Assembly (NCBI GenBank): GCA_900551605.1
Contig: URWS01000133.1
Coordinates: 1-5,048, forward strand
Direction of reading: 5' to 3'
Source of the DNA: an uncultured Collinsella sp.
Lineage (GTDB): Bacteria > Actinomycetota > Coriobacteriia > Coriobacteriales > Coriobacteriaceae
Length of the DNA stretch: 5,048 bases
This document shows positions 1 to 5,048 of this stretch, in pieces. Both the position numbers and the translations under genes were made by a program. Under the pieces are notes generated by a model that worked only from the letters and a program-made list of their open reading frames with translations, searched no databases and had not been told where the DNA came from. Each line of letters begins with the position of its first letter. The stretch's first letter is position 1.

Positions 1-31
1 TCTCGGAAGGCACGTGCAGACCTTTCGTCAT
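1..31 (-). CDS. 5' end of a leftward gene, possibly arginine deiminase
   Basis: Read on the minus strand, an ATG at 31-29 opens a frame giving MTKGLHVPSE before the window ends. It is preceded by TAGGAGG, a near-perfect Shine-Dalgarno sequence, though only 2 nt from the ATG. The ten residues resemble the N-terminus of arginine deiminases, which from memory typically begin with a short lead, then a His/Asn-Val-x-Ser-Glu segment followed by I-G-x-L. Arginine deiminase converts arginine to citrulline and ammonia as the first step of the fermentative ADI pathway, which is common in Coriobacteriia. Only ten codons are visible, so the start is moderately supported by the ribosome binding site, while the product name is an inference from very little sequence. 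No gene symbol is assigned. Confidence 0.4.
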   Translation of the reverse strand, partial: MTKGLHVPSE

Positions 32-112
32 GGCCTCCTACCTTTCTTTCGGGCCTTTCGGCCGAATCTCTCAGCGCCCTTCCATAGCGGACGCTGCTTG
101 CTGACAGCTCTA

Positions 113-141
113 GTTATATCCAAATTCCACCCGCAATTCCA
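113..141 (-). promoter_or_regulatory. Candidate sigma70-type promoter for the leftward gene
   Basis: On the minus strand, TATAAC (118-113; five of six matches to TATAAT) lies 17 nt downstream of TGGAAT (141-136; three of six matches to TTGACA). Transcription would start near 106 and leave a leader of about 75 nt before the ATG at 31. The -10 is good and the -35 is poor, so an activator may be needed or the true promoter may lie elsewhere in the A/T-rich region. Confidence 0.25.
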
Positions 142-166
142 CCTCGCACCCGAACGGTCAACAAAG

Positions 167-187
167 TGCGATGAACGGTATATCGCA
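167..187. promoter_or_regulatory. 21-bp dyad, possible operator
   Basis: TGCGAT at 167-172 is the exact reverse complement of ATCGCA at 182-187, with 9 nt between. The 15-nt centre-to-centre spacing of the arms would fit a dimeric DNA-binding protein. It lies upstream of the candidate leftward promoter. No regulator family is recognised from the motif. Confidence 0.25.
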
Positions 188-268
188 TGAGATTCCCCCA
201 TAATGTACTTCGGCGTTCTAAAGTAACTTTTCTAAGGTAAACGCTCTTTTTTCCTAAAAACTATTTGC

Positions 269-310
269 AATTGCATCTCTAAACTTTTGATTCAGAATTG
301 CATAGCTAAA
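269..310. repeat. Two copies of a 15-bp direct repeat, period 27
   Basis: AATTGCATNNCTAAA occurs at 269-283 and 296-310, identical at all 13 defined positions. The first copy overlaps the perfect 10-bp palindrome TGCAATTGCA at 266-275. The repeat sits in the A/T-rich core of the divergent control region. Its function is unknown; paired protein-binding sites are possible. Confidence 0.45.
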
Positions 311-354
311 TCGGTTTTATGTATATAAATGATGTTTGTTTACGTTTCCGCCTG

Positions 355-393
355 CATTCAATGATATTCAGCTATCCATCATTCTTATTCACA
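355..393 (-). promoter_or_regulatory. Possible tandem ArgR-type boxes
   Basis: Read on the minus strand, 393-376 and 372-355 each carry a perfect TGAAT left half with a degenerate right half. ARG boxes are 18-bp imperfect palindromes of the type TGAAT-N4-ATTCA, often found as pairs separated by 2-3 bp. These two candidates are 21 bp apart, which is exactly one 18-bp box plus 3 bp. An arginine-responsive site would make sense if the leftward gene is arcA. The right halves match poorly and an A/T-rich region gives such matches by chance, so this is a low-confidence call. Confidence 0.22.
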
Positions 394-523
394 CTTACGT
401 ACCAGTTGAGTGAGGATATAGACCGCTTGCAGACGAGCAGGGCGTCAGTCCTATGACTTGTCAGCGTAAGAAGTAGGTAAAGATACCGTTCGCACAATAC
501 GTCCGTGCCACAAGTCGACTAAA

Positions 524-551
524 TTGAGACAATAGTGAATAGGGTTAGGCT
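524..551 (+). promoter_or_regulatory. Candidate promoter for ppk1
   Basis: TTGAGA at 524-529 (five of six matches to TTGACA) is followed after 16 nt by TAGGCT at 546-551 (three of six matches to TATAAT). Transcription would begin near 557-559, at or inside the small hairpin before the ppk1 start, giving a very short leader. The -10 is weak. Confidence 0.25.
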
Positions 552-554
552 ACC

Positions 555-569
555 GTCCCCTGCGGGGAC
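555..569 (+). promoter_or_regulatory. Small hairpin just upstream of the ppk1 start
   Basis: GTCCCC (555-560) and GGGGAC (564-569) form a perfect 6-bp stem around a TGC loop, ending 11 nt before the ATG at 581. The 3' arm includes GGGGA, the most purine-rich possible ribosome-binding sequence in the leader, so folding could mask it. There is no following U-tract, so it is not an intrinsic terminator. Confidence 0.35.
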
Positions 570-580
570 TGAACGGACAG

Positions 581-2989
581 ATGCATATGCCGAGCAAAAT
601 CGAAAAAAAGCAAGCCGCCGCAAAGCTGCGCAAACCGCCTCGCGACTTCTCGTACACGCAGAACCGAGAACTCAGCTGGCTACGCTTTGACAACCGTGTG
701 CTTGACGAAGCCTTCGATGAGACCGTTCCGCTGTTCGAGCGTCTAAAGTTCGTGTCGATTTTCGAGTCTAACCTCGACGAGTTTCTCATGGTGCGCGTGG
801 GCGGCCTGTCCGATCTGGCAGAGCTCAAAAAGCAACCTGTCGACAACAAGAGCAATATGACCGCCTCCGAACAGGTCGATGCTGTCATGGCCGAAATGCC
901 CGGGCTCCTTACCCGTTGGGAGTCCATCTTTAAGAGCATCGAGGGCAAGCTCGACACCTTGGGCGTTCACCGCGCCCGCATCGATTCGCTTACGCCCGAG
1001 GAGCGCACCTTTGTAACCCGCTACTTCCAGGCCTACGTGTCGCCGGTCATCTCGCCGCTGGTCATCGATCCTCGCCACCCCTTCCCCAACCTACGCAATG
1101 GCGCGCTCTATCTGGCCTGTGGTCTGGACGGCGCCACCGACGAGGAGAGCCTGCTGGGCCTTATCGAGATTCCCGCCTCGATGAACCGCGTGGTCGAGAT
1201 CCCCTCGCCCACCGGCACCTACTCCTACATCTTGCTCGAGGACGTCATCCTCGCCTGCCTGGACAGCTGCTTTGGCTCCTATAAGCCGCTGGATCGTGCG
1301 CTGATCCGCGTCACCCGCAACGCCGACATCGATCCGGACGGCGAGGGCGTCGAAGAGGAAGAGGACTACCGCCAGCACATGAAGCGCATCCTCAAGAAGC
1401 GCCTGCGTCTGCAGCCGGTAGTGCTCGCGGTCTCGGGGTCGCTCGAGAAGGCAACGCTCAAGACCATCCGCAAGGCGCTCGAGCTTTCGCGCCGCTCTGT
1501 CTTTACCTGCGATATCCCGCTCGACCTGGGCTACGTCTTTGGCATTGAGGGCAAGATTCCCGAGCACCTGCGCAACGAGCTGCTCTTTACGCCGTTTAGG
1601 CCGCAGCCCAATCCCACCATCGACATGACCCGCTCCATCCGCGAGCAGGTGCTGCAGCACGACAAGCTGCTCTTTTATCCCTACGAGGCCATGAACCCCT
1701 TCCTGGATCTGGTGCACGAGGCCGCCTACGACCCCGAGTGCATCTCGCTGCGCATCACGCTCTACCGCGTGGCCAAGCAGAGCCGCCTGTGCGAGTCGCT
1801 GATCGATGCTGCCGAGAACGGCAAAGAGGTCACGGTGCTCATGGAACTTCGTGCCCGCTTTGACGAGCAGAACAACATCGAGTGGGCCGAGCGCCTGGAA
1901 GAGGCCGGCTGCACCGTCATCTATGGTTCCGAGGGCTTTAAATGCCACTCAAAGATCTGCCAGCTCACCTATCGCGAGGGCATGGCGCTAACGCGCCTCA
2001 CGCTTTTGGGCACCGGCAACTTTAACGAGAAGACGGCCAAACTCTACAGCGACTTTATGCTCATGACAGCCCATCCCGGCATCGGCGAGGACGCCAACCT
2101 GTTCTTCCGCAATCTGTCGCTGGGCAACCTGCGCGGCGACTACCGCTTCCTGGGTGTGGCGCCCGTCGGACTGAAACCGCTCATCATGCGCGGGCTTGAC
2201 CGCGAGATCCAGCGCGCCCTTGCCGGCGAGCCCGCCCGCGTGTTCTTTAAGCTCAACTCGCTGACCGACCGCGAGGTCATCGACAAGATCGCCGAGGCAT
2301 CGTGTGCCGGCGTGCGCGTAGACATGATCATCCGCGGCATCTCGTGCCTCAAGCCCGGTGTTCCGGGCAAGACCGAGAACGTGCATGTCCGCTCCATCGT
2401 CGGACGCTTTTTGGAGCACGCGCGCGTCTATGCTTTCGGCGTGGACTCGGACATGATTTACCTGAGCTCGGCAGACATGATGACGCGCAACACCGAGCAC
2501 CGCGTGGAGATTGCCTTCCCCGCGCTCGACCCCACCTGCCGCGCCCTAGTGCACGAGTACATGGGCATGCAGCTGCGCGACAACGTGAAGGCCCGCAGCC
2601 TCACGAGCGACGGCACCTGGGTCCCCGTGGAGCGTGCAGAGGGTGAGAAACCCTTCAACTCGCAGGAAGCCCTGCTGGAGCGTGCCTATCGCAACGCCGA
2701 GGCCGCGCCCGAGCCCGTCATTGAGGCGAAACCCGCCCCCGAGCCCGAGCCGCAGCCGGTAGCACCCAAGGTCCAAGAGGTCCAGGCGACCGTCATTGAG
2801 CCCGAGCCTGCACCTGCACCTCAGCCCGATCCGCAGGTCATCAAGCCCGCACCCGAGACGAGCGCCCGTCGCGATAAGCCCGCCGGCAAGACCAAGGCCA
2901 TCGAGCGCCATCGCCCCGGCCGCGTGCGCATGGGCCTGGGTCTGATCGGCCTGGGTCTTAAGACGCTCATTACCGGCAAGACGAAATAG
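581..2989 (+). CDS. ppk1: Polyphosphate kinase 1 with C-terminal extension
   Basis: PPK1 reversibly transfers the terminal phosphate of ATP to a growing inorganic polyphosphate chain through a phosphohistidine. The 802-residue product shows the whole family order: N domain from about residue 25 (NRELSWLRF, then SNLDEFLMVRVGG), a head domain, and two phospholipase-D-like catalytic domains. E. coli PPK1 is 688 aa. Against it the catalytic region aligns from memory with a constant +21 offset: R396 and R426 (E. coli R375, R405), H456 in GFKCHSK (the phosphorylated H435) and H613 in GRFLEHARVY (H592). The residue matching H454 is L475, just before GTGNFNEKT, which is unusual. Residues 708-760 are a Pro/Glu/Ala-rich linker, 763-783 are strongly basic, and 784-797 read MGLGLIGLGLKTLI; none of this is in the E. 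coli enzyme. ATG 581 is the first in-frame ATG after a TGA at 536; ATG 587 is also possible, since GGACAG (575-580) is better spaced for it. Confidence 0.96.
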   Translation: MHMPSKIEKKQAAAKLRKPPRDFSYTQNRELSWLRFDNRVLDEAFDETVPLFERLKFVSIFESNLDEFLMVRVGGLSDLAELKKQPVDNKSNMTASEQVDAVMAEMPGLLTRWESIFKSIEGKLDTLGVHRARIDSLTPEERTFVTRYFQAYVSPVISPLVIDPRHPFPNLRNGALYLACGLDGATDEESLLGLIEIPASMNRVVEIPSPTGTYSYILLEDVILACLDSCFGSYKPLDRALIRVTRNADIDPDGEGVEEEEDYRQHMKRILKKRLRLQPVVLAVSGSLEKATLKTIRKALELSRRSVFTCDIPLDLGYVFGIEGKIPEHLRNELLFTPFRPQPNPTIDMTRSIREQVLQHDKLLFYPYEAMNPFLDLVHEAAYDPECISLRITLYRVAKQSRLCESLIDAAENGKEVTVLMELRARFDEQNNIEWAERLEEAGCTVIYGSEGFKCHSKICQLTYREGMALTRLTLLGTGNFNEKTAKLYSDFMLMTAHPGIGEDANLFFRNLSLGNLRGDYRFLGVAPVGLKPLIMRGLDREIQRALAGEPARVFFKLNSLTDREVIDKIAEASCAGVRVDMIIRGISCLKPGVPGKTENVHVRSIVGRFLEHARVYAFGVDSDMIYLSSADMMTRNTEHRVEIAFPALDPTCRALVHEYMGMQLRDNVKARSLTSDGTWVPVERAEGEKPFNSQEALLERAYRNAEAAPEPVIEAKPAPEPEPQPVAPKVQEVQATVIEPEPAPAPQPDPQVIKPAPETSARRDKPAGKTKAIERHRPGRVRMGLGLIGLGLKTLITGKTK

Positions 2990-2991
2990 TC

Positions 2992-3016
2992 GTTTGTAGA
3001 AGCAGTTTGTAGAAGC
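2992..3016 (+). repeat. Tandem duplication of a 12-mer after ppk1
   Basis: GTTTGTAGAAGC occurs at 2992-3003 and again at 3005-3016, separated by one A (period 13). The second copy runs into the 5' arm of the terminator. It looks like a small slippage or duplication event directly after the ppk1 stop codon. No function is proposed. Confidence 0.7.
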
Positions 3017-3056
3017 GCCCCGCATTTGAGGAAAGCCTCGGATGCGGGGCGCTTTT
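3013..3056 (+). terminator. Intrinsic terminator after ppk1
   Basis: A perfect 13-bp stem (3013-3025 with 3042-3054, core GCGCCCCGC/GCGGGGCGC) continues inward through two G-U pairs and four Watson-Crick pairs to an AAAG loop at 3032-3035. It ends in TTTT at 3053-3056. It begins about 24 nt after the ppk1 stop, so it should end ppk1 transcription and separate it from the methyltransferase gene. The U-tract is short, but the stem is very stable. Confidence 0.88.
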
Positions 3057-3102
3057 CCCTGCTACCATGGTGCGAACAACAACGCGAATGACAGGCAGGA
3101 AT

Positions 3103-4416
3103 ATGAAGCTCACTATAGAATCGATGACCTACGGCGCCGACGGGCTGGCGCACGCCGACAACGGCAAGGCCGTCTTTGTGCAGGGCGCCGTGGCAGGCGA
3201 CACCGTCGAGGCCGAGGTCGTACAGGACGGCAAGTCGTTCATGCGTGCCCGCACCACCGAGATTCTGGAGCCAAGCCCCGATCGCATTCAGTCTCCCTGC
3301 CCCTTCGTGGGCATCTGCGGCGGCTGCTCGTGGGGCAATCTCTCACGCACGGCACAGCTCGCCGCCAAGGAGCAAAATCTGCGCTCCACGCTCGAGCGTA
3401 TCGGCAAGTTCAGCCCCGATCAAGTCGATGAACTGGTGCAACCCATCCGCCACACCAAGGATGATTGGGGCTACCGCAATAAAATCGAACTCGAGCCGAC
3501 CGTTGTAAACGGCCGCGTGCGTCTTGGCATGCACGGTGTCGATCCTCGCAAGATCGTGACCGTCGATTCGTGCCCGTTGTTCGACAAACGCTTCCCCAAG
3601 GCACTCAAATCGGTCGTCGGCGCGCTCAATTATCTGAGCGGCAGCCACGACCTGGGCCTTGAGCGCGTGGGCATTCGCGCCTCGCGTCGCACCAAGGCAC
3701 TCGAGGTGGCGCTCTGGACGCCTACGGGCTCTTTCCCGCGCTCGCAAGTCTCGCGCGTGTTGGCAGACGCCGCGCACCCCACAAGTGTCGTACGCGTGAT
3801 GAGCAAGGGCGAAAAGAAGGCCCGCCGTGTTTCCAAGGTCGAAATGCTCGCCGGAGAGGGCTCATGGACCGAGAATATCGCCGAGGGTCAGATGCGCTTG
3901 TCTGCCCCGTCTTTTTTCCAGGTCAACACCAAGGGTGCCGAGATTTTGATCGAGCTTGTCATGGAAACGCTCGATCCGCAGGAAGACGAGCTTGCCGTGG
4001 ACCTGTACTGCGGTGCCGGCACCTTTACCCTGCCGCTCGCCCGCCGCTGCGACTTTGTCGCCGCCGTCGAGGCCTACGGCCCCGCCGTGCGCGACCTGCG
4101 CCGTAACCTGGAGATCAACAAGCTTGATAACGTCGACGTCATTGGCGGAGACGCGGTGCGCGAGTTCCCCGACCAGGATGCCGACGTCTTGGTGGTCGAC
4201 CCGCCGCGCGCAGGCCTAGCGCCTGAGGCCATCGACCTCATCGCCAGCACAAGCGCTCGCGATGTCGCCTATGTGAGCTGCGACCCGGCCACCCTGGCGC
4301 GCGATCTTAAACGCTTTGTCGAGGAAGGCACTTTCTCTCCCATCAAGATCACACCGGTCGACCTATTCCCGCAAACCTTCCACTGCGAGACCGTCGTCCA
4401 CCTTAGGCGCAACTAG
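3103..4416 (+). CDS. rlmD: 23S rRNA (uracil-C5)-methyltransferase, RlmD/TrmA family
   Basis: This cytosolic SAM-dependent enzyme makes 5-methyluridine in RNA; RlmD acts on U1939 of 23S rRNA, and related enzymes act on U747 or tRNA U54. The 437-residue product opens with a TRAM RNA-binding domain (about residues 1-58, from MKLTIESMTYGADGLAH). A [4Fe-4S] motif follows, C66-x5-C72-x2-C75 with C157 in VDSCPLFD. The C-terminal Rossmann methyltransferase domain has QVN at 273-275, DLYCGAGTF from D300, DPPR at 366-369, nucleophile C393 in YVSCDPATLARD, and probable general base E429 in FHCET. All key residues are present. The start at 3103 is chosen because the protein then begins at the TRAM domain and AGGCAGGA precedes it, though only 2 nt away. 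ATGs at 3067 and 3088 are in frame, but no ribosome binding site precedes them and 3067 lies close behind the terminator. The exact target base cannot be told from sequence alone. Confidence 0.93.
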   Translation: MKLTIESMTYGADGLAHADNGKAVFVQGAVAGDTVEAEVVQDGKSFMRARTTEILEPSPDRIQSPCPFVGICGGCSWGNLSRTAQLAAKEQNLRSTLERIGKFSPDQVDELVQPIRHTKDDWGYRNKIELEPTVVNGRVRLGMHGVDPRKIVTVDSCPLFDKRFPKALKSVVGALNYLSGSHDLGLERVGIRASRRTKALEVALWTPTGSFPRSQVSRVLADAAHPTSVVRVMSKGEKKARRVSKVEMLAGEGSWTENIAEGQMRLSAPSFFQVNTKGAEILIELVMETLDPQEDELAVDLYCGAGTFTLPLARRCDFVAAVEAYGPAVRDLRRNLEINKLDNVDVIGGDAVREFPDQDADVLVVDPPRAGLAPEAIDLIASTSARDVAYVSCDPATLARDLKRFVEEGTFSPIKITPVDLFPQTFHCETVVHLRRN

Positions 4417-4457
4417 CCACTTAATCATTGCTCAGAAAAATCATTGGGAAATCGAGC

Positions 4458-4486
4458 GTGGCAAGCGGAGGTCTTCGGGGTATAAG
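4458..4486 (+). promoter_or_regulatory. Candidate promoter for the DJ-1/PfpI gene
   Basis: GTGGCA at 4458-4463 (four of six matches to TTGACA) is followed by a 17-nt spacer and TATAAG at 4481-4486 (five of six matches to TATAAT). Transcription would begin near 4493, about 30 nt before the ATG at 4523. No convincing terminator follows rlmD in 4417-4457, so read-through from rlmD is also possible. Confidence 0.38.
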
Positions 4487-4522
4487 ACGGCTAATTGTAT
4501 GCCGCCTATGAAAGGAACCCTC

Positions 4523-5002
4523 ATGCCCAGCGTTGCCGTTCTCGCCGCCGATGGCTTTGAAACTATTGAATGCTTGACCATGGTCGATGTTATGCGTCGC
4601 GGCGGCGTGCGTGCCACGCTCGTCTCGATTATGCCCACGCGTGAGGTCGTAAGCTCGCTGCAGATCCCCGTGACCTGCGATGCACTCTTTGATGAGATCA
4701 ACTTTGACGAGTACGACTGCGTCGTGCTGCCCGGCGGCCTGCCCGGTGCCACCAACCTGCGCGCAGATCAGCGCGTCTGCGACGTAGTCTGCGAGTTCGC
4801 CGCAACCAAGCACGTCGCCGCCATCTGCGCCGCCCCGTTTATCCTGGGCGAGCTCGACCTGCTCGAGGGGCGCCATGCCACGTGCTTCCCTGGCTTTGAG
4901 AAAAGCTTCCCCGAAGGCGCCTATACCGGCGAGAAGGTCACGCAAGACGGCAACATCATCACTGCCAGCGGCATGGCACAGTCACTCCCCTTTGCATTGG
5001 AG
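4523..5002 (+). CDS. DJ-1/PfpI family protein, 3'-truncated by adapter
   Basis: The frame encodes 160 genuine residues of a class I glutamine-amidotransferase-like flavodoxin-fold protein of the DJ-1/YajL/ThiJ group. Family members (usually about 180-190 aa) are linked to oxidative and carbonyl stress, with glyoxalase, deglycase or chaperone activities reported and debated; the substrate here is unknown. Visible landmarks are ADGFETIE with conserved acid E16, VMRRGG at 23-28, the LPGG turn at 69-72, the nucleophile elbow AAICAAP with C102 (human DJ-1 C106), TCFPGFE at 120-126, and the final ITASGMAQSLPFALE. Roughly the last helix or two are missing. The start is ATG 4523 because AAAGGA (4511-4516) lies 6 nt upstream; the in-frame ATG at 4508 would overlap that site. 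Bases from 5003 are sequencing adapter, in frame and open, so any longer protein is artefactual. Confidence 0.92.
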
Positions 5003-5048
5003 CTGTCTCTTATACACATCTCCGAGCCCACGAGACTAAGGCGAATCT
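5003..5048 (+). other. Nextera adapter read-through (non-genomic)
   Basis: CTGTCTCTTATACACATCT at 5003-5021 is the 19-bp Tn5 mosaic end used in Illumina Nextera libraries. It is followed by CCGAGCCCACGAGAC (5022-5036), the Nextera i7-side linker, then TAAGGCGA (5037-5044), which matches index N701 as I recall the index list, and ATCT (5045-5048), the start of the P7 arm. This order is that of adapter read-through at the end of a short insert. In the frame of the upstream gene it translates as LSLIHISEPTRLRRI, a well-known contaminant peptide. The genomic sequence should be taken to end at 5002. Confidence 0.98.

Larger units (their letters stand above)
32..580. other. Divergent intergenic region with A/T-rich core, no gene seen
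   Basis: This stretch of about 550 bases separates the leftward gene from rightward ppk1. I see no credible coding frame in it. Base composition changes sharply: by hand count 241-360 is about 32% G+C, against about 65% in a sampled line of ppk. It contains a 21-bp dyad at 167-187, a 10-bp palindrome at 266-275, two 15-bp near-identical direct repeats at 269-283 and 296-310, a 9-bp repeat at 123-131 and 135-143, TGAAT/ATTCA half sites at 355-393, and a small hairpin just before ppk1. This is consistent with a regulated, shared promoter region. An unrecognised small RNA cannot be excluded by eye, but no terminator-like structure supports one. Confidence 0.6.

Noticed and set aside
52..63. GGCC-TTTC-GGCC inverted repeat near the leftward start
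   Set aside because: Only a 4-bp stem with no U-tract; too weak to call a terminator or riboswitch.
452..486. Other possible plus-strand promoter boxes (TATGAC at 452, TTGTCA at 458)
   Set aside because: Partner boxes are either badly spaced (19 or 14 nt) or poor matches, so they are not better than random A/T-rich matches.
1091..1948. Long minus-strand open frame (285 codons) inside ppk1
   Set aside because: It lies wholly antisense to strongly conserved PPK1 catalytic sequence. Its composition is the low-complexity Ala/Leu/Gly/Val/Asp pattern expected from the antisense frame of a GC-rich gene, and no domain is recognisable.
2546..3025. Minus-strand open frame over the 3' end of ppk1 (159 codons)
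   Set aside because: Its Gly/Leu/Arg repeats are the reverse complement of the Pro/Glu-rich PPK1 tail and the Gly-Leu tip. It also runs across the terminator, which argues against a gene.
3067..3102. Upstream in-frame starts (3067, 3088) for the methyltransferase
   Set aside because: Neither has a ribosome binding site, 3067 lies directly behind the terminator U-tract, and the extra residues precede the normal TRAM-domain N-terminus.
4423..4446. AATCATTG repeated at 4423-4430 and 4439-4446
   Set aside because: An 8-bp A/T-rich repeat in a short spacer is easily produced by chance, and it shows no dyad or promoter relation.
4421..4945. Minus-strand open frame opposite the DJ-1 gene (174 codons)
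   Set aside because: The plus strand carries a clear DJ-1/PfpI protein with its own ribosome binding site and nucleophile motif; the antisense product matches nothing I recognise.
5003..5021. Tn5/IS50 end as evidence of a real transposon insertion
   Set aside because: The 19-bp mosaic end is the engineered hyperactive form and is followed directly by the Nextera linker, an index and the P7 start, so it is library adapter and not a natural element.

Overview
This window looks like the end of a short-read contig from a GC-rich bacterium. The coding parts are roughly 60-65% G+C (one hand-counted line of ppk, 2101-2160, is 65%). The gene set, the codon bias towards G/C third positions and an arginine-deiminase-like start codon region suggest an anaerobic actinomycete of the Coriobacteriia (Collinsella-like). 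That placement is inference, because nothing in the window is diagnostic of a genus.

Layout. Bases 1-31 are the first ten codons of a leftward gene that resembles arginine deiminase (arcA). Bases 32-580 are a long divergent intergenic region with an A/T-rich core (about 32% G+C over 241-360). It holds several short dyads and direct repeats and weak promoter candidates for both directions. Bases 581-2989 encode a complete polyphosphate kinase (ppk1) with an unusual Pro/Glu-rich and then basic, Gly/Leu-rich C-terminal tail. A strong intrinsic terminator at 3013-3056 closes that unit. Bases 3103-4416 encode a complete iron-sulfur RNA uracil-C5-methyltransferase of the RlmD/TrmA family. Bases 4523-5002 encode most of a DJ-1/PfpI (YajL/ThiJ-like) protein, cut off at its 3' end.

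The last 46 bases (5003-5048) are not genomic. They are Illumina Nextera transposase adapter read-through: the 19-bp Tn5 mosaic end, the i7 linker, an 8-base index and the first bases of the P7 arm. The DJ-1 reading frame continues open through the adapter, so naive translation gives this protein a false C-terminus.

The genes are housekeeping and stress functions: polyphosphate storage, rRNA modification and a probable protein/glyoxal damage-response protein. The terminator between ppk and rlmD argues that they are separate transcription units. I see no mobile element, CRISPR array, RNA gene or undescribed multi-gene system. The points most worth a second look are the adapter, the leucine at a normally conserved PPK1 histidine position, the PPK1 tail, and possible ArgR-type boxes in the divergent control region.
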